Position numbers and translations under genes: made by a program
The notes under the pieces: model-generated
What the model saw: the letters and a program-made list of their open reading frames with translations, nothing else
The model's database searches: none
Told to the model about the DNA's origin: nothing
Source: Anatilimnocola floriformis
GTDB taxonomy: Bacteria > Planctomycetota > Planctomycetia > Pirellulales > Pirellulaceae
DNA length: 64,000 nucleotides
Assembly: GCF_024256385.1 (NCBI RefSeq)
Contig: NZ_JAMLFW010000002.1
Coordinates: 1,116,001-1,180,000, forward strand
Reading direction: 5' to 3'
Shown here: positions 1 through 7,368 of the stretch, piece after piece
Numbering within the stretch: position 1 is the first letter of the stretch
How the letters are laid out: each line of letters begins with the position of its first letter

Positions 1-2
1 AC

Positions 3-800
3 ATCTCAACAACAATTAAGGCAAAAGCACTACCAGAAACGAGCGCTATTTGGCATCCGATGTATGATCGTTCGTTCTCCGTGCGGGAAGTTGCCAGGAT
101 TCAATCGTTCCCAGATGACTTTGTGTTTGATGGCCGAAGTGTTTGTAGTAATTATCGGGTAGTCGGAAATGCCGTCCCGCCCCGCCTGTCCTACAACTTG
201 GCGCAGGCAGCTAAAGAGATGCTGTCAGGCAATAATCATACGACCAACATCTCCATGTATCAAAGCGAGGCGATTTTAGCATTGGGTGAAACCGTCAGAT
301 ATCCGAATAGTGTAACTTCCAAGTGCCAAAATATGGTAAGCAATTCGTTACTACAACCCATTGAGGGAGCCATGAAGCCGCAATGCAATGAGTGCCCGCT
401 CACGTCGAAAGACCAGCAAGACGCCGTGATCGACGCTGCGATTCGGGCCGCTTATCTCGACCCTCACTCGCCAACGTCCCACCGAGCGATTGCTTCGATG
501 CTCCCTGGTTGGATCAAAGCGGATCACAAGCGGGTTGGGCGTCGAGTGCAGGAGCTGGTTTCAACTGGGGCATTGCCCCAATTAAGCAGGAGGGTTGGGC
601 TAGACGGGAAGTTGCGGCAAGGCAGGCAGATTCCTAAGGCGGACGTTCCTGATGACTTCCAGCCGCAAGTGTCCCTTCACTGCGGTGATGCCGAGCAGCA
701 ACTGCGAAAGTTGGGCGATGATTCCGTGGATTGCTGCGTCACCTCTCCGCCGTATTTTTTGCAGATGGATGTCTGCGCCGAGCAGCAGATCGGCCAATAG
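3..800 (+). CDS. DNA methyltransferase: C5-cytosine MTase C-terminus joined to N-terminal half of an N4/N6 MTase, ends at premature TAG
   Basis: The frame is open from the window edge. Residues up to about 75 carry the C-terminal part of a C5-cytosine methyltransferase: the target-recognition end with SVREVARIQSFPDDF and the GNAVPP motif. The same frame then runs without a stop through a roughly 50-residue low-conservation linker into a second module, which could start at the ATG at 372. That module has a helical N-terminal segment and then CGDAEQQLRKL and the TSPPY catalytic motif of beta-class amino-methyltransferases that modify adenine N6 or cytosine N4. The frame ends at TAG 798-800, only about 10 residues after TSPPY. 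This is either a true fusion or two genes whose separating stop was lost. The product as read would lack the SAM-binding DPFAG half. Confidence 0.75.
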   Translation: MSTTIKAKALPETSAIWHPMYDRSFSVREVARIQSFPDDFVFDGRSVCSNYRVVGNAVPPRLSYNLAQAAKEMLSGNNHTTNISMYQSEAILALGETVRYPNSVTSKCQNMVSNSLLQPIEGAMKPQCNECPLTSKDQQDAVIDAAIRAAYLDPHSPTSHRAIASMLPGWIKADHKRVGRRVQELVSTGALPQLSRRVGLDGKLRQGRQIPKADVPDDFQPQVSLHCGDAEQQLRKLGDDSVDCCVTSPPYFLQMDVCAEQQIGQ

Positions 801-1415
801 CAAAGCGTCGAACAGTACATCGCCAAACTTGCGAAGGTCTTCGACGAGGTTCGCCGCATCCTGCGGCGAACCGGCACGCTCTGGATCAACATCGGTGATA
901 CGTTTCGTGATGGCCAGTCGTTGCTCGTTCCGCAACGACTGGCTTTGGCGCTCACAAGCCGGGGCTGGAAATTGAGGGGCGAAATCATCGTTGAAAAGTC
1001 GAATCCGGCACCATATCGACACGAAGGCAGACTGTCCCCGACACACGAAACGATGTTGGTTTTTGCGCTCAACGTGCCGCACTATTTCGACATGGATTCA
1101 CTGCGGGTCGATTTTGCAGATACACAGAACTGGGGGCTGGCTCGGCACCATGCGCCCATTCGAGGTACGGTCTGGCGATTTCCGCCTGTCCGCCACGAAG
1201 TTGGCGGTCACCCGGCCCCGATGCCAATTGAATTGGCACGGCACTGCGTGACGCTTGGATGCCCTCCAGGCGGCATGGTTCTTGATCCATTTGCCGGGAT
1301 CGGGACGAGCTTGATCGCCGCCGCAGAAAACTACCGTCACGGCATTGGGATTGAACTCTCTCCGTACTACCTCGCCTTGGCCCGGCAGCGTCTTCCTCAG
1401 TCTTCATTGGTCTAG
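801..1415 (+). pseudogene. C-terminal half of the interrupted N4/N6 DNA methyltransferase
   Basis: This stretch continues in exactly the same reading frame as the upstream methyltransferase after TAG 798-800, starting QSVEQYIAKLAKVFDEVRRIL and going on through TLWINIGDTF. It carries the SAM-binding motif (LDPFAGIGTS) near the end and a normal stop at 1413-1415. Order TSPPY before DPFAG is the beta-class arrangement. Nothing else is damaged, so a single nonsense change (for example GAG or CAG to TAG) explains the break and it may be recent. An internal ATG at 921 could give a fragment, but it would have no catalytic motif. Other genes in this window end in TAG, so stop-codon reassignment is not supported. 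Confidence 0.75.
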
Positions 1416-1941
1416 GGCTCTTAATGGGTCGTGCTCCGAAAGCGACGACCTAACTCTCGATACCGCCTTCTTTTCGGTGTCGACAAGGCTGGACCTCGGC
1501 CCTTCTTCCGCTCATTTCTGCGTGAGTCTTCTGCACGTTTGTCGCCTTATGGCAGCGATTCGCAACGCAAGGGAAATCGTCGATCTCTTTCCCAGGTTAT
1601 CCAGAGTTTCCGACGGGTGTCATGAAATTCTGAAACCTGGGCAGTCCAGGCCAAGAAATCGCATCGAAAGGAACCAGTTTGATGAACGTGACGAAGCTGA
1701 CCGGTTTGAGCAAGCGACAACTCAACCGACGGATGAAGGCTCGGTGCCTCCGGCAGACGCCATGCACGATTTATTTCGTGGATTCGTATGACGTAGCCAT
1801 GCGTTGGCACAGCCGGAGGCCGGAGCTGCTTCGGGTTCTGTTAGTGGCGGCAGGGCCATCCCGTTTCGCAAATCGCCGCCCAGCGTGCGGATGATGATGC
1901 ACAGCGCCGGGCAAGTCTTGAGCAACTCCTTCGCCTCGTGA

Positions 1942-2076
1942 GTGACCACGGCGAGCGCCGTGATTGAACCGTTTCTGATTCGGTCAGGGTTGATCACGAA
2001 GGACAAGAGCGGGCTGCGTGAGTTGACCGCCGACGGGCGAGAGTTTCTGTCGAACTCGTGTCAACAAGCCGTCTAA
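1942..2076 (+). pseudogene. Possible remnant of a winged-helix C-terminal domain (RuvB-like)
   Basis: The 1416-2097 interval has no convincing gene. One short frame ending at TAA 2074-2076 reads like a winged-helix tail (IEPFLIRSGLITKDKSG, then RELTADGREFL), similar in flavour to the DNA-binding C-terminus of RuvB-like ATPases. The frame is closed upstream by TGA at 1939 and no ATPase motif is found in the preceding 500 bases, so if real it is a fragment. I see nothing else supportable between 1416 and 1941. Confidence 0.3.
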
Positions 2077-2097
2077 TTTTCGTAGCAGGAGTGTCGT

Positions 2098-2583
2098 ATG
2101 AGCGCCCAAATGCAAACCCAAACGAAGGCCATCGTGACCGTTGCTGAAATGGCTCGCATGGTCGGATTGTCACGAGCGAGGTTTTACCAATTGATCGGGT
2201 CGGCGTTCCCAGCGCCGGATCGTGACCCGGAAACTGACCGTCCATATTACGTCGAAGATGCGCAGAAAATCTGTCTTGAAGTGCGCCGGCGAAACTGCGG
2301 CGTCGATGGCAAGCCGATCTTGTTTTATGCACGACGAGGAGGAGCGCCCACGATGCCCAAACGACGGGAGTCCAAGCCGCAGGCAAAAGAAAAGAACAAG
2401 TACACCGCCATCGTCGATGCGATGAAAGGTCTTGGCCTCGTCGGCGTGACCGATCAACAGGTCAGTGCGGCGGTCGCCAAATTGTTCCCTTCGGGGATCG
2501 CAGGCGTCGATGAGGCCGAGGTAATCCGTTCCGTTTTCGTCCAAATTCAGCGCCAGAACTCGACCGATAATCTCGGTCGATAA
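2098..2583 (+). CDS. HTH DNA-binding protein preceding integrase
   Basis: A 161-residue protein preceded by AGGAG (about 2086). Residues about 13-50 form a MerR/AlpA-like helix-turn-helix (VTVAEMARMVGLSRARFYQL) followed by a PYYVEDAQKI segment. The rest is basic then helical, with no enzyme motif. It sits 42 bp before the tyrosine recombinase start and is probably co-transcribed with it. By context it could be an excisionase or recombination directionality factor, or the element's regulator; neither role can be told from the sequence. Such HTH-recombinase pairs recur in planctomycete islands. Confidence 0.75.
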   Translation: MSAQMQTQTKAIVTVAEMARMVGLSRARFYQLIGSAFPAPDRDPETDRPYYVEDAQKICLEVRRRNCGVDGKPILFYARRGGAPTMPKRRESKPQAKEKNKYTAIVDAMKGLGLVGVTDQQVSAAVAKLFPSGIAGVDEAEVIRSVFVQIQRQNSTDNLGR

Positions 2584-2625
2584 TAGTCAATATCAGCCCA
2601 GTTAGCGGTGAAAGGTGTCAAATTC

Positions 2626-3561
2626 ATGTCTACTTTCCGTCAGGAAGGCCGTGAGAATTGGAGCGATAATGTTTTCAGCGGCGTCCCGACCGGGCCGGAC
2701 GAGGCAGCGCTGTTCGGTCAGTTCCTCGGATCTCTCGATCTCGCCGCCAACAGTCGGCAAGCGATGTCCCAGGACGTGCGAAAGTTTGCTGCGTGGTTCA
2801 GCACCTCGAACAAAGAACCCTTCGTGATCGGTCGAGTGACGACGAGGGACGTGACGGACTTCAAAGAGCATCTGCGCCGTGACAAGCAGCAGGCCGTCGC
2901 CACCGTCAATCGCTGCCTCGTCACTATCCGCCGTTTCTTTCGATGGCTGACCGAGAACGGCCATGCCAAGTCGAACCCTGCCAAGCCGGTGAAGGAACTG
3001 CGCCGGCAGCAACTGTCGCCAAAGGGATTGGATCGTAGTGCCGTGCGCCGGCTACTTCGTGAGATCGAACTGCGCCAGGACGTGCGGGCAAATGCGATCT
3101 TCAGCACGATGCTCTACACTGGATGTCGAGTGGGTGATCTAGTCAATCTCGAACTTTCCGACATTCTGGTCAACGAACGCAGCGGCTCGGTCCTCTTCCG
3201 CCACGGCAAAGGTGGGAAGCAGCGGTCGGTGCCGCTCCCGCTTCCTGCACGGCGAGCATTGCAGGCGTACCTTGAAACTCGACCACCTGTCCAGTCGGAC
3301 AAGGTGTTCGTCGGAGAGCGAGGACCACTTACAGATCGAGGGGTGCGGGCACTGTGCGACAAGTACAGTGCTTTGATTGGGGTGAAGCTCCACCCGCACC
3401 TGCTGAGGCACACGATGGCGCACCAGTTCCTGGCCAATTCGCAGAACGATCTCGTCAGCCTTGCTCAAATCCTCGGCCATGAGTCGTTGAACACGACGGC
3501 CCGGTACACGAAGCGGTCGGCAGATCAGTTAGCGGATATGGCGGAACGGCTGAATTATTGA
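2626..3561 (+). CDS. Tyrosine recombinase/integrase (XerC/D-like)
   Basis: Site-specific recombinase that would integrate and excise the island. The N-terminal SAM-like core-binding domain (residues about 25-105, with [20 protein letters not shown]) is followed by the catalytic domain. The active-site set appears complete: Arg in YTGCRVGDL (near residue 168), Lys in HGKGGKQR, His and Arg in [11 protein letters not shown], His in LGHES, and Tyr in TTARYTKRS. The GTG at 2608 could add six residues, but ATG 2626 has a GAAAGG element at a usable distance and is preferred. Length is normal for XerC/D-type enzymes. A decayed copy of its 3' end lies at 6626-6740. Confidence 0.93.
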   Translation: MSTFRQEGRENWSDNVFSGVPTGPDEAALFGQFLGSLDLAANSRQAMSQDVRKFAAWFSTSNKEPFVIGRVTTRDVTDFKEHLRRDKQQAVATVNRCLVTIRRFFRWLTENGHAKSNPAKPVKELRRQQLSPKGLDRSAVRRLLREIELRQDVRANAIFSTMLYTGCRVGDLVNLELSDILVNERSGSVLFRHGKGGKQRSVPLPLPARRALQAYLETRPPVQSDKVFVGERGPLTDRGVRALCDKYSALIGVKLHPHLLRHTMAHQFLANSQNDLVSLAQILGHESLNTTARYTKRSADQLADMAERLNY

Positions 3562-3591
3562 CCACTGCGTTCATGGGCGTGACTTGTTGTC

Positions 3592-5340
3592 TCACCGACG
3601 ATGCTTCGGCTTCTTTTGTCCAAAGCTATTCATCATGCCCAGCATTTCCGCCATCATTTTCTTGTGCCGTGCCTCCGAAACATCATCTGGTTCTTCCAAG
3701 GCCGGAAGTCGATAGGTGACGTTTCCGACCTTCACTGGCACATGCTTCTCCTTGTACTTATCGAGTGGGTCCAGCCACTTTCGATCACGACACGCAGCCC
3801 AGAACTTCACGGGCGATGCAAAATGGTTGTCACGCAATCGTGTCTTGATTGCTTGAAGGGAAATGCCGGGATAGTTCGAGTGGTCGTAAAGGTCATTTGG
3901 CTCTGCGTCCAATGCCACCACCACTCCTTTGATCGTCTTTACGTTTTTCCATTGAACGTACTTGAACGTGGCCTGCCGTTCTTCAAGACTTAGCTTCTGC
4001 AAGAGTTCAATGGATCGTGCAAGTTGCCGTTGGCCCTTCTGCATTTCCTTGGTCGCTGACGCTACCTCTCCAATTTCGTCAACGCCGAGTACCGCCTTGC
4101 CTTCGAGTACAAGCACTTCTTCGGGGAACTTTGTGTTGAATCCCAGCAAGTCAATTTCTGCCTCTTCATTACCGACTTTAATTGTCGTAGTGAGCTTATA
4201 TTGAGTGCCACCCTTTCTCGAAAGATGCTGCCCGATTTCGAGCAACATCTTCGGTTCCTGGCTGCCGATAAGCGTTGCTGTGTGATCTCTGGTTGCAGCG
4301 GTCCGGCTCATTAGCTTGAGCATATTGCGTATGTATCTGGAGTTGAGCACAACCATCGTGCTCCACGCCACTAACGTCGGCCCCATCAGCAACGGTTGCT
4401 GAAATATGTCGGGGCTGTTAGTTCGTGCGTCAAGCACCAGCCTCTGTGTAATGGCATTTACCTTCTCTTCGGTTAGTCCAGTAATTGCTATCATCGTGTC
4501 TCGAAAATGGTCCACGTTCACAGCCTGCGTAGGAATGCACTCCAACTGCTTCTTGCCGCTTGTGACCTCTTTCATGAATGTGAAGGTGGCGCAAAGACTC
4601 CAACGTCGGAGAGCCTCAAAAAACGTCGTAAACTCCGAAAGAGAGAATCCAACGAGATCGCAATTCCCGTCGAGCAGCACTGCCTCCTTCGGGAACACCA
4701 CATCCAAAAGCTTAGCAATGGCGGGATCATTGACAATGCTGAGATTATCGAGAACTACTCGACCTTCGACTGTGTGAACTGCTGCCGAATCGAGAACCTT
4801 AAAAGCACTTTGTCGTGTTTGCTCAATTGATGCAGGGTCATTGAGGGCGGGGATTGCTGCTAAGCGGTGAGTCTGCTCAGCCATTCCGCTGATCGGAGTG
4901 CGACCTGGATTCCCTGGTGGAGACGAAAATGTAATAATACGAGCGCTTTCATCTACGCTCACGTCCATCTGCTTTTGACCATACATCTTGTGAAAATCGG
5001 CGATGTTCACGTAGTTCCCGGCAAACTGGCCGAAACTCCCTGCTTCATCGAACACTTTTTCGTCAATGGCCGTCGAAACATCAGTCGCACTGCCGTCATG
5101 AAACCACTTAATTGCCTGCGAAAGCCCTTCTTCGATGGACTTAAATCCCTGTACTGCGCCCATGTAAGCCCCGCCGGGCATGAACAGAGCAAGGATAGCA
5201 GTGCAGTCGAATTGTGCGAGTAGGGAAAACAGTGCTTGAGTGGCGGGTCGTTTCCACAGTGGCAACTGCTGATGATGCTTGTCGAGCACGCTTGTCTCAT
5301 AATCTCGAAATACTTTCTCGCTGTTGGCATCAAGTGGCAT
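3592..5340 (-). CDS. Unknown 582-residue protein with PD-(D/E)XK nuclease-like motif
   Basis: I do not recognise the family. The N-terminal ~350 residues are mixed helical with no known motif. In the C-terminal part the string EAEIDLLGF (Asp 397) is followed by VLVLEGKAV (Glu 413-Gly-Lys 415), the Asp...Glu-x-Lys arrangement of PD-(D/E)XK phosphodiesterases, then a helix with Gln/Lys-rich character (KEMQKGQRQLARSIELLQ). This resembles restriction-like or nuclease-related folds acting on DNA or RNA. The C-terminal tail is basic (KKPKHRR). It follows the 5346-5729 HTH gene by 5 bp and is surely in the same operon. Transcription is convergent with the integrase. A defence or element-maintenance nuclease is an inference from motif and context. 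Confidence 0.6.
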   Translation of the reverse strand: MPLDANSEKVFRDYETSVLDKHHQQLPLWKRPATQALFSLLAQFDCTAILALFMPGGAYMGAVQGFKSIEEGLSQAIKWFHDGSATDVSTAIDEKVFDEAGSFGQFAGNYVNIADFHKMYGQKQMDVSVDESARIITFSSPPGNPGRTPISGMAEQTHRLAAIPALNDPASIEQTRQSAFKVLDSAAVHTVEGRVVLDNLSIVNDPAIAKLLDVVFPKEAVLLDGNCDLVGFSLSEFTTFFEALRRWSLCATFTFMKEVTSGKKQLECIPTQAVNVDHFRDTMIAITGLTEEKVNAITQRLVLDARTNSPDIFQQPLLMGPTLVAWSTMVVLNSRYIRNMLKLMSRTAATRDHTATLIGSQEPKMLLEIGQHLSRKGGTQYKLTTTIKVGNEEAEIDLLGFNTKFPEEVLVLEGKAVLGVDEIGEVASATKEMQKGQRQLARSIELLQKLSLEERQATFKYVQWKNVKTIKGVVVALDAEPNDLYDHSNYPGISLQAIKTRLRDNHFASPVKFWAACRDRKWLDPLDKYKEKHVPVKVGNVTYRLPALEEPDDVSEARHKKMMAEMLGMMNSFGQKKPKHRR

Positions 5341-5345
5341 AGTGG

Positions 5346-5729
5346 TTACTCGTTTATCGAAGTTGCGCTGTTGGGGCAGCCTTGCTCAACCCATTTCTTC
5401 AGTGCTTCGTAGCTCCATCGTACCGCTTTTCCAATTCTGATCGGCGCAGGCATCCGCCCATCGTTTTGCATTGCCCAGAGTTTTCTCGGCGACACCTTGA
5501 GAAGTTTGGCCGCTTCACGGGAGTCGATCAACAATCCTTGGTCTTCCGGTGGCTTCTGCCCGGCAAAGAGGGCGTTCTGGGATGCTCGAACACGGGCCTC
5601 CCGTCTCTCGTCTACATCGCTGCTGGTCGGCGTCTGTGCCTGTTTGATTGCAGGCCCAAAAATCTCAGCAAGAATTCTGGCTGCGTCGTCACCAATTGTT
5701 ACCGAAAGTTGCAACTGAATCGTTTTCAT
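5346..5729 (-). CDS. AlpA/excisionase-like HTH protein
   Basis: A 127-residue protein with a C-terminal winged HTH of the AlpA/excisionase (helix_turn_helix_17-like) type: LIDSREAAKLLKVSPRKLW, then MPAPIRIGKAVRWSYEAL with the wing and recognition features typical of the group. The first ~60 residues look like a short beta/helix extension. It is the first gene of a two-gene minus-strand operon with the PD-(D/E)XK-like protein and diverges from the ThiF-like gene, so it probably regulates the shared 145-bp promoter gap at 5730-5874. A role in excision is possible but not shown. Confidence 0.75.
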   Translation of the reverse strand: MKTIQLQLSVTIGDDAARILAEIFGPAIKQAQTPTSSDVDERREARVRASQNALFAGQKPPEDQGLLIDSREAAKLLKVSPRKLWAMQNDGRMPAPIRIGKAVRWSYEALKKWVEQGCPNSATSINE

Positions 5730-5874
5730 AGTCGCTCTCCCTCAGGTTTGTTCGGTTATCTTCTCCCGAAAACGACATTGGACCACGAAGGATCGACTGT
5801 CGGGCGTAAATTGCCCGCTCGGCCAACGGAGTCGAGCGGAAACCTTCTGCGGTTCTGAAGTTGAGTTGTAAGCC

Positions 5875-6522
5875 ATGTCCAAACGAAAACGCCGAGAAAC
5901 CAGCGGACGGATTCAAATCGTCGTGATCGGCACTGAACACGTTGGTGCGATCCTTGTTCCTCAGATTTGCCAATTGCTTACGAGCGGCCAGGAACCCTAT
6001 CAATTCAATCATCCCTTGCTCACTCTCGTCGCCTCGCACGGCGTCGATGCCTTGGCTGACAAGTGTCGGAGGGAGTTTGGGGAAATCAAGATTGCTTCTC
6101 GCCAAGCAGCGGTGACACCAAAGTCAGCGCCGGGACTCTTTTCCGAAGACGCACTGGTTTTCTGCTGCGACCAGAGCCGATCCACTGCACGGGTCGTCTC
6201 TGACCATTGCGGCACGCTTCAGAATATCACGGCAATTCGATGTGGCTGCGGTGGCGACAACGGAGCCATCTACGTTTTCATGCGCCGGAATGGAGAGAAC
6301 ATCACGCTGCCGTTCGTCAACGACTTCCACGCCGACTTGGCAGCACCGAGCGATAGCGGCTCGGAGCGGCAATTCATGATCACAAACATCGCCGTTGCGA
6401 GCCTAATGCTCAATGCGCTCCACGCTTGGCTCTTTGGTCGTCTCGGAGAATACGACGAAGCATACGTCAACGTCACGGAGCAAACGGTGCGGCAAGTGAG
6501 GCTGCCGACGAAAGTAAAGTGA
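5875..6522 (+). CDS. ThiF/E1-like Rossmann-fold protein
   Basis: A 215-residue protein with features of a divergent ThiF/E1 (PRTRC-like) nucleotide-binding fold. It has an N-terminal strand-loop-helix (IQIVVIGTEHVGAILVPQI), a central segment ALVFCCDQSRSTARVVSDHC equivalent to the E1 strand that precedes the adenylation region, a Gly/Cys-rich CGCGGDNGAIYVFMR strand, and a C-terminal helix SLMLNALHAWLFGRL. The usual GxGxxG is altered (GTEHVG) and no Cys-x-x-Cys zinc pairs are present, so catalytic competence is doubtful. It is transcribed away from the HTH/nuclease pair. No ubiquitin-like or JAB partner is visible next to it, so no conjugation pathway is proposed. Confidence 0.5.
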   Translation: MSKRKRRETSGRIQIVVIGTEHVGAILVPQICQLLTSGQEPYQFNHPLLTLVASHGVDALADKCRREFGEIKIASRQAAVTPKSAPGLFSEDALVFCCDQSRSTARVVSDHCGTLQNITAIRCGCGGDNGAIYVFMRRNGENITLPFVNDFHADLAAPSDSGSERQFMITNIAVASLMLNALHAWLFGRLGEYDEAYVNVTEQTVRQVRLPTKVK

Positions 6523-6625
6523 TCGGCGGCCATTGCACCCGAAGACAGGCTCATTTGAATGTCGGAACTTCCGACATCTAGTTTCGGAATGCAGCAGGTC
6601 GGTCATCTTCCGTAAAGGGATCGCC

Positions 6626-6740
6626 CTCATGGGCGTGAAGCTCCACCCACTGATGAGCCATTCAGCCTTGCTAAAAACCTCGGCCATGAGTCGGTTGGCC
6701 GAGGCGGCGGAACAGTTGCATTACTGACCGTTGCGCTCCT
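6626..6740 (+). pseudogene. Decayed duplicate of the integrase 3' end
   Basis: Aligning this stretch by eye to the recombinase gene shows shared blocks: GTGAAGCTCCACCC (3382 region and 6634 region), CAGCCTTGCT..CCTCGGCCATGAGTCG, and GCGGAAC(A/G)G(C/T)TG..TTA(C/T)TGACC running past the stop. Two blocks of about 40 bp are missing, including the catalytic tyrosine codon region. Translated it reads ALMGVKLHP then SRLAEAAEQLHY, against ALIGVKLHP and ADMAERLNY in the intact enzyme. It is a remnant of a second related recombinase or a leftover of element stacking, and marks a likely internal boundary of the island. Confidence 0.75.
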
Positions 6741-6801
6741 AGATGAAATGATTGCCGCCACGTCGGTGGCACAGTTCCTGCGTTTCACAAGGAGCGGTCT
6801 T

Positions 6802-7128
6802 ATGGCGATTGATGTCTTCACGGAGAAGGTTGTCAGCCTGAAGGAGGCAACGAAGATTCTCCCAAGCCGAGTTCCCGGCAAGAAGTTGAACTATGCCACG
6901 ATCTATCGTTGGGCGCTTCGGGGTTGTCGATGCAAGGATGGCCTCTGGGTGAAGCTGGAGACGATCAAACTCGGTGGCACCCTTTGCACCAGCAAAGAGG
7001 CTCTTCAGCGGTTTTTTGACCGTTTATCCGCTGAGGAACCCATCGTAGTTCCGCCGCCTGTGACAACCCGCAGCCGTGAACGAGCGATCCTCGCCGCCGA
7101 GGAAGAAATGCGGCGGGCTGGAGTCTGA
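6802..7128 (+). CDS. DUF1580-type small planctomycete protein
   Basis: Starting at ATG 6802 with AAGGAG 5-10 bases upstream gives a 108-residue protein. The pattern VSLKEATKILPSR, KKLNYATIYRWALRGC, then LGGTLCTSKEALQRFF matches the DUF1580 family as I remember it: an HTH-like module (helix, turn and WALRG recognition region) found in planctomycete genomes, often near recombinases. The open frame extends to 6748, but the earlier start lacks a ribosome site. Function is unknown; DNA binding is inferred from the HTH-like pattern. A perfect hairpin follows 12 bp after the stop. Confidence 0.75.
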   Translation: MAIDVFTEKVVSLKEATKILPSRVPGKKLNYATIYRWALRGCRCKDGLWVKLETIKLGGTLCTSKEALQRFFDRLSAEEPIVVPPPVTTRSRERAILAAEEEMRRAGV

Positions 7129-7140
7129 TTCGCTTTGCAG

Positions 7141-7173
7141 CCCAGTCTCCCCGGCATGGCCGGGGAGACTGGG
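7141..7173. terminator. Perfect 15-bp hairpin downstream of the DUF1580 gene
   Basis: Arms 7141-7155 and 7159-7173 are perfectly complementary with a 3-nt loop and are GC-rich. There is no T-run on either side, so intrinsic termination is uncertain. It may instead protect an RNA end or be a small dispersed repeat. Confidence 0.5.
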
Positions 7174-7266
7174 CATCGAGCGGCGACATTTGAAGTCTCC
7201 GTTCTGCTCTGCTGTCGGTAGACCGCCGAAATAAGTCGATACAATTGGAACATCGACGAGGCGGAC

Positions 7267-7368
7267 GTGAAATTTCAAATCACAATAACTGCACCCGAGG
7301 AACCCGACCTGGATGGACGTGAGATCGAGTTTGTATGTCCGAAGTGCCGCCTCTTCAACCCGGATTGA
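7267..7368 (+). CDS. Possible 33-residue CxxC micro-protein
   Basis: A GTG-started frame encodes a short acidic peptide with a strand-like start (KFQITITAPEEPDLDG) and a Cys-Pro-Lys-Cys pair near the end (FVCPKCRLFNPD), which looks more like real coding than chance. It overlaps in another frame the first residues of the longest reading of the following HEPN gene. If real, the HEPN gene probably starts further downstream, for example at GTG 7457. Evidence is weak: no homologue recalled and only a poor ribosome site. Confidence 0.3.
   Translation: MKFQITITAPEEPDLDGREIEFVCPKCRLFNPD

Noticed and set aside
798-800. TAG as a recoded sense codon
   Set aside because: Several solid genes here end in TAG (for example at 20896 and 22686), so genome-wide reassignment is not supported; a plain nonsense change is simpler.
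6533-6625. Coding start of the short frame preceding the integrase remnant
   Set aside because: Only the part from about 6626 matches the integrase; the preceding residues match nothing and lack a ribosome site.
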